A stretch of DNA of 64,000 nucleotides from Marinobacterium_D sp050908845. GTDB taxonomy: Bacteria; Pseudomonadota; Gammaproteobacteria; Pseudomonadales; Balneatricaceae. Positions 51,005-59,056 of the stretch are shown here, one piece after another. A model generated the notes under the pieces. The model saw only the letters and a program-made list of their open reading frames with translations. It did no database searches and was not told the DNA's origin. A program made the position numbers and the translations under genes. The stretch's first letter is position 1. Each line of letters opens with the position of its first letter. The stretch is from NCBI RefSeq assembly GCF_050908845.1, contig NZ_CP194171.1, positions 3,410,001 through 3,474,000 of the forward strand, given 5' to 3'.

Positions 51005-52427
51005 TATGGGTTCCGGTATTCCTGTGAATCACGAAGCCACGACACTCGACCATATCGGCCACGTTGACGTAGCGGTCCTCAAACTTGATCTGGTAGCGCT
51101 CGGTAGTTTTGCGCGCTTTTTTGCCCAGCGAATTCAGATGGCGCACATAGCTGAAGCAGATGTAATCCTCGATGCTGTCGATGCGGAACTCGGTGGCGTT
51201 GAGCTCGCTGCGACCGGCAAACTGCTCTTCCAGATACGCCTCGATGCGATCCACCTTGACCTCGCGGCGCTCTTTCCACTCCTTGAACAGCTGACGCAGC
51301 TCCAGCACCTTGGGATCGATTTCCGCCTGGGTAATGATGCGCGGCTTGGTTTCGATACGGCGGCGGATCGGCGAGCGCACGCTGGACGGCGACAGAAAAC
51401 CGACCTCATCCAGGGTGGAGAGCACTGGAATCTCCGCGTTCTCTTTCTTGGCCAGCTCGGCGATCACGCGGGACAGGCGCGCAGCCATGCCCGGGGTGGT
51501 CTTGTCCATATAGCGGACCGTATCTGCAACACGCTTCTCCAGCTGGTAGCGGAAGTCATCGATCGCCGCCAGGCGCTGATCCACCGATTCAAAGATGCGG
51601 ATGATGCGGTTGATATGCTGCTGCACCAGCGCGTCGGCCTCGTCGGCCGAGAGCTCGTACTGCATCTGGTAGTGCTCACTGAGCTGATCCACCTTGAGCG
51701 GGTCAAACTGCAGGTCGCGCATCATCGCCAGGATCTTGCGGCGGAAGCGGAACGGGTTGTTCTTGGTCTTCAGCGTTTTGTAATCGGAGACCAGAATATG
51801 CTCAACGAAGCGGTCGAAGAAGCCGCGCACCACCTCCTGCGGCGAAGAACTGCCGGACAGCGTAATCTTCAGCTCTCGCAGACCCAGCAGCATATCGGTC
51901 AGGTGGGCGCTGAAATCCGCCGCGGTCTGTGCCGCCTCGGCCAGGGTAATACCGCGGCCTTCCGGGTCCGCAATGGCCGATTCCAGCGAGCTCAGCACGT
52001 TCAGCACGGCACCACCATAGCTGCGCTTTTCCAGCCGCGCGATGGAGGTCAGCGAGCGCAGCAGATAGCTGTTAGCCGGTGACAGCAACACATAGGTGCG
52101 GTAGATCCGCTGCTCCTCTTCGAGCCAGCCGGTCTGTACCAGCCGGCGGTAGATCCGGTTGGTGTAATCGGCACTGGAGAGCGGAATATCGTTCTCGTTT
52201 TCGTCATCCCCTTCGGCGGCCCAGCGACGCACACCATAGCGCACCACGGCATTCTCGATGGTGGAACGCACCAGGTCTTTTGGAATAAACGGATCGATCA
52301 GATCCTCATCGAAAAACAGATCCGCCAGCTCCAGCAGCACCACTTCATAGATATGGCGGTTCTGACCCGAGAGCGGCAGAAAAATATCATCCGGTAGCTT
52401 GTTGAACAGCACTGAAATCGGGTCCAT
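50994..52427 (-). CDS. mksF: Condensin kleisin subunit MksF (JetA-like)
   Basis: The 477-residue protein begins MDPISVLFNKLPDDIFLPLS and contains a predicted N-terminal winged helix (DYTNRIYRRLVQTGWLEEEQ), a central helical part and a C-terminal wing, as in the Wadjet JetA/MksF family. It is the kleisin that closes the MksB ring. It is first in the leftward mksF-mksE-mksB operon. Its promoter region is shared with the divergent modE. Confidence 0.88.
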   Translation of the reverse strand: MDPISVLFNKLPDDIFLPLSGQNRHIYEVVLLELADLFFDEDLIDPFIPKDLVRSTIENAVVRYGVRRWAAEGDDENENDIPLSSADYTNRIYRRLVQTGWLEEEQRIYRTYVLLSPANSYLLRSLTSIARLEKRSYGGAVLNVLSSLESAIADPEGRGITLAEAAQTAADFSAHLTDMLLGLRELKITLSGSSSPQEVVRGFFDRFVEHILVSDYKTLKTKNNPFRFRRKILAMMRDLQFDPLKVDQLSEHYQMQYELSADEADALVQQHINRIIRIFESVDQRLAAIDDFRYQLEKRVADTVRYMDKTTPGMAARLSRVIAELAKKENAEIPVLSTLDEVGFLSPSSVRSPIRRRIETKPRIITQAEIDPKVLELRQLFKEWKERREVKVDRIEAYLEEQFAGRSELNATEFRIDSIEDYICFSYVRHLNSLGKKARKTTERYQIKFEDRYVNVADMVECRGFVIHRNTGTHNAR

Positions 52428-52561
52428 TCGCTTAACGTATAAGAGATCGATTCTAACGGAAAAGCGGTCGCGGGATAAGGGCGAAGGTCCATTGGAAAGC
52501 TATCCACCGACAACCGCTTTTGCCCTGTCACAGAAACGACATTGTGTCGATTCCTACATTT

Positions 52562-52674
52562 TTTACATAACGACATCTGGCAAACCCTCTGATATTTTCT
52601 ATTTTTAATTCATAGCCTTAGATAAATGGCACAGAAACCGCTCTTACCCGGTAACAGGCATTATTTACATAACG
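52562..52674. promoter_or_regulatory. Two copies of TTTACATAACG flanking the modE start region
   Basis: An identical 11-base word occurs at 52562-52572 and 52664-52674. TA-x-ATAACG resembles one arm of the ModE operator (TATATAACG), and the first copy has a partial opposite arm (CGATTCCTACAT) before it. The second lies 12 bases before the preferred modE ATG at 52686, which would suit autorepression by ModE. Confidence 0.4.
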
Positions 52675-52685
52675 GTAGCCAAGTC

Positions 52686-53438
52686 ATGACTCATCCAAGC
52701 CAATTACTTGAACAGTTCGCTGCCGAGCTTGAGCGTCGCGGCCGGCTTGAAAAACGCCTGCGACTGCTTGATGCCATTCACAACACCGGATCTCTCAGCG
52801 CCGCGGCGGGACTGACAGGTGTCAGCTACAAGACCGCCTGGAACCATATCCGTGAGATGAACCAGCACTGCAAAAGTCCGGTGCTGGACACTCAGACCGG
52901 CGGCGTTCAGGGCGGCGGCAGCCGGCTAAGCGAAACCGGCAAGGCGCTTGCCAGCCTGCTGCGGATTCAACGCACCGGCAGTCAGCACCGGCTGGCCGAA
53001 AAAGTCCCGGCGCTGCGCTTCAGTGCGCGCAATCAGCTGCCCGCCCGTATCAAAAGCATCGATACCAGCGGGGTCATCGCCCGCGTCGAACTGTCACTGG
53101 GCCCCGTACAGATGCGCTGCCATATCACCAGCAGCAGCATCGAGCGACTGCAGCTGGCCCCGGGCTCCGGCGTCTACGCCATCATCAAGGCCAGCACCAT
53201 CCAGCTGATGCCCGACGACCAACCGCCCCCCAGTAGCGGCAGCAACTGCCTGGCGGCGCGGATCAGCCGCAGCAACAGCAGCAGTCACGGCCGCGAACTG
53301 GAGCTTAGCCTGGCTGACGGGCTGACCCTGGCACTGGCGCGACCCTTCGATCTGAACGAGGACGCCTGGATCTTTCAGAACGCCCGGGTGTACGCACTGA
53401 TTGAACCGGAAGAGATCATGCTGGCGACCAGCGCCTGA
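52686..53438 (+). CDS. modE: Molybdate-responsive regulator ModE
   Basis: From ATG 52686 the protein has 250 residues: an N-terminal winged helix-turn-helix of LysR-like type (RLRLLDAIHNTGSLSAAAGL, SYKTAWNHIREMNQ) and two C-terminal Mop/TOBE molybdate-binding repeats (about 112-175 and 186-248; each starts with a short S-A-R-N-Q-L or C-L-A-A-R-I type strand). With molybdate bound it represses mod genes and controls molybdoenzymes. An upstream ATG at 52626 is possible but has no ribosome site. It is 48 bases before modA on the same strand. Confidence 0.88.
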   Translation: MTHPSQLLEQFAAELERRGRLEKRLRLLDAIHNTGSLSAAAGLTGVSYKTAWNHIREMNQHCKSPVLDTQTGGVQGGGSRLSETGKALASLLRIQRTGSQHRLAEKVPALRFSARNQLPARIKSIDTSGVIARVELSLGPVQMRCHITSSSIERLQLAPGSGVYAIIKASTIQLMPDDQPPPSSGSNCLAARISRSNSSSHGRELELSLADGLTLALARPFDLNEDAWIFQNARVYALIEPEEIMLATSA

Positions 53439-53486
53439 GCGCGCCCGTTTAGGCTTTTGTTTTTACAACCATGAAAGGAATCCAGA

Positions 53487-54245
53487 ATGAAACGGATCGA
53501 CACCATACTGGCGGCAACCTCTCTCCTGCTGCTCTCATCGCTGAACAGCCAGGTCCAGGCCGGCGAAGTTCAGGCCGCCGTGGCCGCCAATTTCACCGCT
53601 GCTGCCAAGGAGATTGCCGTTGAGTTTGAAAAGGATACCGGGCATGAGGTGAAGCTGAGTTTCGCTTCCACCGGCAAGCTGTACGCGCAGATCCTCAACG
53701 GCGCACCTTTCGACGTGTTCTTCGCCGCCGATGCCGCCCGCCCGCAGAAACTGGTCGATTCCGGCGATGCGGTAGCGGATAGCCTGTTCACCTACGCCGT
53801 GGGCCAGCTGGTGCTCTGGAGTGCCGATGACACCCTGGTTGATAACCAGGGCGGGGTTCTCAGGGAGGGCGCACTGGAGCGGATCGCCATCGCCAACCCG
53901 AAAACCGCACCCTACGGTGCCGCGGCCGTTGAAGCCCTGACCGCCCTGGGCCTCTGGGACGCTATAGAAGCCACCACCGTACGCGGTGACAGCATCGCCC
54001 AGACCTATCAGATGGCATATACCGGCGCCGTGCCTGCCGCCCTGGTGGCACGGGCGCAGATCGCCCTGGATGACAGCGGTTCAAGTTGGGTGATTCCCGA
54101 GGAGCTTTACAGCCCCATCCGTCAGCAGGCGGTGCTGCTCACTGAAAGTATCGATAACGAGGCGGCTCAAGCCTGGATCGATTACCTCCAGGAGGATAAG
54201 GCCCGGGGCATCATCGAGCGTTACGGCTACGGCCTGGAGCAGTAA
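53487..54245 (+). CDS. modA: Molybdate ABC transporter periplasmic binding protein
   Basis: The 252-residue protein has a signal peptide (cleavage near V-Q-A-G, about 25) and ModA motifs: VAANFTAAAKEIAVEFEKDTGH, SFASTGKLYAQILNGAPFDVFFAADAARP (oxyanion-binding Ser/Thr) and a final KARGIIERYGYGL. It captures molybdate or tungstate in the periplasm. AAGGAAT lies before the ATG. Confidence 0.93.
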   Translation: MKRIDTILAATSLLLLSSLNSQVQAGEVQAAVAANFTAAAKEIAVEFEKDTGHEVKLSFASTGKLYAQILNGAPFDVFFAADAARPQKLVDSGDAVADSLFTYAVGQLVLWSADDTLVDNQGGVLREGALERIAIANPKTAPYGAAAVEALTALGLWDAIEATTVRGDSIAQTYQMAYTGAVPAALVARAQIALDDSGSSWVIPEELYSPIRQQAVLLTESIDNEAAQAWIDYLQEDKARGIIERYGYGLEQ

Positions 54246-54283
54246 CCCACCCATAAATCCGCGACGGCAACGGAGTAGTGAGA

Positions 54284-54946
54284 ATGACCGAAGCGATTCT
54301 GCTGACTATCAAACTGGCAGGTATTACCACCCTGATCCTGCTGCTGATCGGCAGCCCACTGGCCTGGTGGCTGGCTCACAACCGCACCTGGTACAAGGAG
54401 ATCATCAATGCGATGGTGGCCCTGCCGCTGGTGCTGCCACCCACCGTACTGGGCTTCTACCTGCTGCTGGCCATGTCGCCACAGAATGCTTTCGGTGGTT
54501 TTCTTAAAGACAACTTCGATATCACCCTGCCCTTTACCTTCGAAGGGCTGGTGATCGGCTCGGTGATCTACTCCTTACCCTTTGTGGTGCAGCCGATCCG
54601 CAACGCCTTCGAGGCGATCGGCCAGGCACCGATGGAGGTGGCCGCAACCCTGCGCGCCTCGCCGCTGGACCGCTTCCTGACCGTGGCCCTGCCGCTGGCA
54701 AGGCCCGGCTTTCTCAGCGGCGCCGTGCTCGGCTTTGCCCACACGGTAGGTGAGTTCGGCGTGGTGCTGATGATCGGCGGTAACCTACCGGGCGAGACCA
54801 AGGTGCTTTCCATCGCCATCTACGACCATGTGGAATCCCTGGAGTGGACCGAAGCGCACATACTCTCCGGCGGTATGCTGGTGAGCTCCTTCCTGCTGAT
54901 ATTCCTGATGATTCTGATCGAAAAACGCTGGGGGAGGCTGAACTGA
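54284..54946 (+). CDS. modB: Molybdate ABC transporter permease
   Basis: From ATG 54284 the protein has 220 residues and about five membrane helices, with the ABC permease coupling loop EVAATLRASPLDRFLTVALPLARPG (EAA motif). The GTG two codons upstream is an alternative start. It forms the membrane channel with ModC. Its TGA overlaps the modC ATG by one base. Confidence 0.92.
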   Translation: MTEAILLTIKLAGITTLILLLIGSPLAWWLAHNRTWYKEIINAMVALPLVLPPTVLGFYLLLAMSPQNAFGGFLKDNFDITLPFTFEGLVIGSVIYSLPFVVQPIRNAFEAIGQAPMEVAATLRASPLDRFLTVALPLARPGFLSGAVLGFAHTVGEFGVVLMIGGNLPGETKVLSIAIYDHVESLEWTEAHILSGGMLVSSFLLIFLMILIEKRWGRLN

Positions 54947-56088
54947 TGTCCACCTTGAACGCACGCTTTAACGGCAATATCGGCAGCTTCCGGCTTAACC
55001 TGGAGTTCACCATTCCCGCACGGGGCGTCACCGCCCTGTTCGGCCCCTCGGGCTGCGGCAAGACCACTCTGCTCAGGTGTATCGCGGGACTGAACCGCCT
55101 GCCCGGCGCGGAGCTGTCGCTGGATGGCGAAATCTGGCAGCAAGGGCGCACCTTCGTGCCCACCCACAAACGCCCTATCGGCTATGTATTCCAGGAGCCG
55201 GGACTCTTTCCTCACCTGAGTGTGCGCAAAAATCTGACCTACGGCATGAAGCGCGCCGGGGTCAACAGCCGCGACTCGCAACACCTGCAGGAACTGACCG
55301 CCCTGATGGGGATAGAGCATCTGCTGGAACGTGGTGTCACCGCCCTGTCCGGCGGTGAAAAGCAGCGCGTCGCCATCGCCCGCGCCCTGCTGATGCGCCC
55401 CCGCCTGCTTCTGATGGACGAGCCGCTATCGGCACTGGACCAGGATAACAAGAACGAAATCATGCCCTATCTCGAGCAACTGCACTCGCAGCTGGAGATA
55501 CCGGTGATCTACGTCACCCACGACCGCCGCGAGGTGGAGCGGCTGGCGGATCAACTGTTGCTGCTGCGTAAAGGCGAGTTGATCGCCCAGGGCGAGATCG
55601 GCGAAATCCTGACCAACCCGGATCTACCCTTCGGCCGCTCCCAGGATGCGGTGACCGTGCTCGATGGCCGGGTACGCCATTACGACGCCCGCTACGGCCT
55701 GAGTACACTGCAGATCGACGGCGGCACGCTGGAGGTTCCCGACACCCTGGGCCCCACCGGCGTCTACAAACGCCTGCGGATCGCCTCCACCGATGTCAGC
55801 CTGGCCTTGAGCACGGATCAACCCAGCACCATTCTTAACCGGCTGCCGGCGGTGATCTGGAAAATTCTGCCCACCGACGGTCCAAGCCTCAATGTGCTGC
55901 TGCGTATCGGCAATATGGGCGAAGGCAGCGCTCTGCTGGCCAGTGTGACGCGTAAATCGGTGGAACAGATGGGCCTCAAGCCCGGCCAGAACGTCTATGC
56001 CCAGATCAAAGGCGCATCGCTACTGGGCTCCAGTACTACCAACAAACCGCGTCAGCAGCAGATGACGCCGTTGATCACCTGCGAGTGA
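54946..56088 (+). CDS. modC: Molybdate ABC transporter ATP-binding protein
   Basis: From ATG 54946 the protein has 380 residues: Walker A GPSGCGKTT (33-41), signature LSGGEKQR (about 133), Walker B LLLMDEPLSALD, and a C-terminal TOBE/Mop domain (about 300-365). The longer upstream frame overlaps modB and is rejected, because GGGGGAGG precedes 54946. It energises molybdate uptake. Confidence 0.93.
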   Translation: MSTLNARFNGNIGSFRLNLEFTIPARGVTALFGPSGCGKTTLLRCIAGLNRLPGAELSLDGEIWQQGRTFVPTHKRPIGYVFQEPGLFPHLSVRKNLTYGMKRAGVNSRDSQHLQELTALMGIEHLLERGVTALSGGEKQRVAIARALLMRPRLLLMDEPLSALDQDNKNEIMPYLEQLHSQLEIPVIYVTHDRREVERLADQLLLLRKGELIAQGEIGEILTNPDLPFGRSQDAVTVLDGRVRHYDARYGLSTLQIDGGTLEVPDTLGPTGVYKRLRIASTDVSLALSTDQPSTILNRLPAVIWKILPTDGPSLNVLLRIGNMGEGSALLASVTRKSVEQMGLKPGQNVYAQIKGASLLGSSTTNKPRQQQMTPLITCE

Positions 56089-56356
56089 TAAAATCACGGC
56101 CTGCAAACAGCGACACTCCCGCCGGCCTGGATGTAGCAAAGCGGACAGAACCTCCCCGATGGGAGCTGTTCGTTTTGCGACAACCTCAGCTTTCCGCCTC
56201 CGATAAGCACATCAGAGCCCCCGAGATTCAACCCTTTGCGCCATTTCCGGCCACTGGTACGAAATTCGCAGCCAGCCTGTAACAACACCTGTTAAAACAT
56301 CCCCGCCCCGCCGGGATCGCTGAATTGTTGAAGCTGATGACCTGAAGGAGAACATC

Positions 56357-56902
56357 ATGGCACGTATCGGACTGTTCTTTGGTACCGACACCGGCAAAAC
56401 CCGCAAGGTTGCCAAAATGATCAAGAAGAAGTTTGACGATGAGACCATGGCCAAGCCACTCAACGTCAACCGCGCGGATCCCGACGAATTCGCCAGTTAC
56501 GAATTCCTGATCCTCGCCACACCGACACTGGGCGAAGGCCTGCTGCCGGGCGTTTCCGCTGACATGGAAGAGGAAAGCTGGGAAGAGTTTCTGCCGAAAA
56601 TCGACGACAAGGACTTTGCCGGCAAGACCATCGCACTGATCGGACTGGGCGACCAGGAAGGCTACCCGGACGAGTTTGTCGATGCACTCGGCGAGCTGCA
56701 CGGATTCTTCTCTGAGCGCGGCGCCAGCCTGGTCGGCAGCTGGCCAACCGAGGGTTACGAATTCAACCACTCTGAAGCCGTTGGCGACGACGGTAACTTT
56801 GTCGGTCTGGCTCTGGATCTGGACAATCAGTCCAACCTGACCGAAGAGCGTCTGAACACCTGGCTTTCCCAGATCGCCTCGCCGTTCGACCTCAACCTCT
56901 GA
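56357..56902 (+). CDS. Long-chain flavodoxin
   Basis: The 181-residue protein has the FMN phosphate loop GTDTGKT (9-15), the aromatic FMN loops (LATPTLGEGLL about 53 and GLGDQEGYPDEF about 95) and the roughly 20-residue insertion in the last strand that defines long-chain flavodoxins. It carries electrons between redox enzymes in the cytosol. The sequence style (GEGLLPG, GDQEGY) is of the NifF/FldA type. It follows modEABC by 268 bases with GAAGGAG upstream. A link with a molybdenum enzyme or nitrogenase is speculation. Confidence 0.88.
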   Translation: MARIGLFFGTDTGKTRKVAKMIKKKFDDETMAKPLNVNRADPDEFASYEFLILATPTLGEGLLPGVSADMEEESWEEFLPKIDDKDFAGKTIALIGLGDQEGYPDEFVDALGELHGFFSERGASLVGSWPTEGYEFNHSEAVGDDGNFVGLALDLDNQSNLTEERLNTWLSQIASPFDLNL

Positions 56903-56942
56903 GCTGGCGTACCAGCTCACATCATCACGTTCCCTATTGTCT

Positions 56943-56968
56943 GGCGCACTTCGGTGCGCCTTTTTTTT
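56943..56968 (+). terminator. Rho-independent terminator of the flavodoxin gene
   Basis: GGCGCAC-TTCG-GTGCGCC with a stable UUCG-type tetraloop is followed by eight T, 40 bases after the stop codon. Confidence 0.93.
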
Positions 56969-56979
56969 ATCGCTCATAA

Positions 56980-57396
56980 ACCACCTCCTATGGAGGTGGT
57001 GATCGTCTAATAGAGGCTAGGCCTTCTTTGTGCCTTGGTGAAGACTGGGCTCGATGTCTCATGGCTGCCTGAGCGCAGCAATCCATCCCCTTTGGCGCAG
57101 CCGAGCATCGCAGGCGGAAAGAGAGACAAGGGACAGGCTGTTTGCGGCGTAGCCGAGTTTCCTGTCCCGCTCTTTCAGGCGAGAAGCACAGGGTAGTCGG
57201 CGTAGCCGACCAAGCCATAGGGGCGGTTTGGGATTGCAAAGGGACTTGTCCGTACAAGTCCCTTTGCTCGGCAGCAGCCGAAACCGGCCTCGAAAAGGAA
57301 GCGGATAGGGGTGATCCCGGCATTAGTCGGTAGGTCTACCCAGGCTCCCTTATAGGGAGCTTCATGCAAAGCCACCTGCTATGCAGGTGGCTTTTT
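56980..57396. repeat. Array of perfect hairpins, REP-like composite element of unknown function
   Basis: About 420 bp hold at least six strong inverted repeats. Three have stem-TAT-stem form: ACCACCTCC (56980-57000), GCTCCCT (57344-57360) and AAAGCCACCTGC (57368-57394). The others are GGGACAGG (57130-57168), inside an outer GAAAGAG/CTCTTTC stem; GTCGGC-GTA-GCCGAC (57196-57210); and a 14-bp stem, GCAAAGGGACTTGT, with a CCGT loop (57236-57267). The word GGCG-N-AGCCGA recurs three times, with a related CGGCAGCAGCCGA. The terminal hairpins at 56980 and 57368 resemble each other. It fits a REP/MITE-like mobile repeat or a structured RNA. The small frames inside have palindrome-driven composition and are not credible genes. 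The last hairpin, with T tract, could also act as a terminator. Confidence 0.6.
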
Positions 57397-57422
57397 ACTG
57401 CTCCACGCAGCGGATCACGGGA

Positions 57423-59012
57423 TCAGAGCTGAGACTCCACCGGGAACAGGCCGATAAACCCGGACAGAAAACGCTCCCAGAAGCTGGTATTGGGATCCCG
57501 ATCAAAGGAGTGCGCTTCACCATCTTCATAGGTGAGCCAGACAAGGTCCTCATCTTCGTCCAGCGCCAGCAGGTAGCTGCTGGCCGGCGACAATCCCAGC
57601 TCCATGAACTCCTTGAGCTGCCGGTTGACCTCTTCACTCTCGATATAGAGCCCAAGCTCAGTGTTGATAAGCGCAGAGCGCGGATCCAGGTTGAAACTGC
57701 CGATGAACACCGAACTGGAATCAAACGCAAACGCCTTGGTATGCAGTGCCGCCTTGGATTCGCCCAGGGTGAACAGCGCCGGGTCGCTCATGCTTTCATC
57801 GGACTCGGTCTTCAGCTCATGCAACTCCACCCCTGCTTCCAGCAGATCCTTGCGGTATTTGGCATAACCGGCGTGGGCAGCCAACACATCATTGGTGGAA
57901 AGCGAGTTGGTGAGGATACGTACTTTCACTCCCTTGTCGCTAAGCTCCTTCAACCGGGCCACCCCTATATCGGTGGGTACAAAGTAGGCCGACTCGATAA
58001 AAAGAGCGGAATCCAGATTAGACAGCTTGTTATTCAGCCGGCTGATAATGTTGCTGCCATCGGGCTTTTCCAGCAGACGTTCCGGGTTGTCATGAACGAC
58101 CATACCCCTGGCCCAGGAAAGACTGTCCAGAATGCTGTCCAGCTCGGATTTCAACGCTTCGATGTTGGCTTCGAGTGGATAGGGGTAATCGATCGTCGCG
58201 ATGTTAGCGCGCAGGCTGGCAACCTGCTGCTTCAGTTCATCAGCACCGGAGGCCTCTTCAACCAGCTCGTTGACCGGCACCGCCCAGCTTCCGTTCCAGA
58301 AGCTGTCGAATGTCCTCGACACCTCCGGAACGATAGGCCCGGCAGCAAACACATCCAGGTCACGGAAATTGGACTCTTCATCCACATTAAAATAATGGTC
58401 GCCCACATTGCGGCCACCGACGATGCCCAGGGTATTGTCCATCACCAGAATCTTGTTATGCATACGGTGATTGGCACGTTTGAAGTCGGTGGCGAAATCC
58501 CAGAGATGAAAACCCCGGTTCTCAAACGGGTTGAACAGGCGAATCTCGATATTGGGGTGCGCATCCAGAGCCGCCAGGATCAAATCGCGACCGGCGTCGT
58601 TGTTATCGTCTATCAGCACCCGTACCCGGACGCCGCGATCAGCGGCACGCACCAGGCGCTCGGCGAGGATTTTCCCGGTGGCATCGGAGGACCAGATATA
58701 GTACTGCAGATCGAGCGTCTGCCTGGCCAGATCGACCAGCGCCAGCCTGGCGGTAAACGCCGCCTGCCCCTCCCGGACCAGGGTAAAGCCGGACTTGCCG
58801 GGATGTTCGTTGGCCGCCTCCTGGATAAAGGCAAAGGCTTTCGTGGAACGGTAATCGATCAGTGCGGAGCTTTCAGGTCGATCGACTTGAACACTGGTCG
58901 CACTGCTGGCACAGCCGGCCAGCATAAATAGCAGACATGCGGCAAGCGCCACCGGCTGCCAACCGGACCGCCCCGGGAATCTGACACCCTCGCGCACTGT
59001 TGTTATCTTCAT
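57423..59012 (-). CDS. Phospholipase D family lipoprotein (cardiolipin synthase-like)
   Basis: The 529-residue protein has a lipoprotein signal with Cys34 (FMLAGC) and two HKD motifs: His185-x-Lys187-x4-Asp192 (MHNKILVMD, then GGRN) and His424-x-Lys426-x4-Asp431 (LHTKAFAFD, then GSFNLDPRS). The family cleaves or transfers phosphodiester head groups, as in ClsC-type cardiolipin synthases. It would act on the periplasmic side of a membrane. GAAAGGGAG precedes the ATG. It is last in the leftward envelope cluster and 44 bases after the BamA-like gene. Confidence 0.88.
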   Translation of the reverse strand: MKITTVREGVRFPGRSGWQPVALAACLLFMLAGCASSATSVQVDRPESSALIDYRSTKAFAFIQEAANEHPGKSGFTLVREGQAAFTARLALVDLARQTLDLQYYIWSSDATGKILAERLVRAADRGVRVRVLIDDNNDAGRDLILAALDAHPNIEIRLFNPFENRGFHLWDFATDFKRANHRMHNKILVMDNTLGIVGGRNVGDHYFNVDEESNFRDLDVFAAGPIVPEVSRTFDSFWNGSWAVPVNELVEEASGADELKQQVASLRANIATIDYPYPLEANIEALKSELDSILDSLSWARGMVVHDNPERLLEKPDGSNIISRLNNKLSNLDSALFIESAYFVPTDIGVARLKELSDKGVKVRILTNSLSTNDVLAAHAGYAKYRKDLLEAGVELHELKTESDESMSDPALFTLGESKAALHTKAFAFDSSSVFIGSFNLDPRSALINTELGLYIESEEVNRQLKEFMELGLSPASSYLLALDEDEDLVWLTYEDGEAHSFDRDPNTSFWERFLSGFIGLFPVESQL

Positions 59013-59056
59013 CTGTCGCTCCCTTTCAAATCCCCAAAGTCAGTGTTCAGATGCTG

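Noticed and set aside
56988..57375. Short frames inside the hairpin array
   Set aside because: Their composition is set by the palindromes, they start without ribosome sites, and no protein feature is visible.
57381..58931. 516-residue forward open frame opposite the PLD gene
   Set aside because: The leftward frame has a lipobox and two HKD motifs; the forward frame has no recognisable features.
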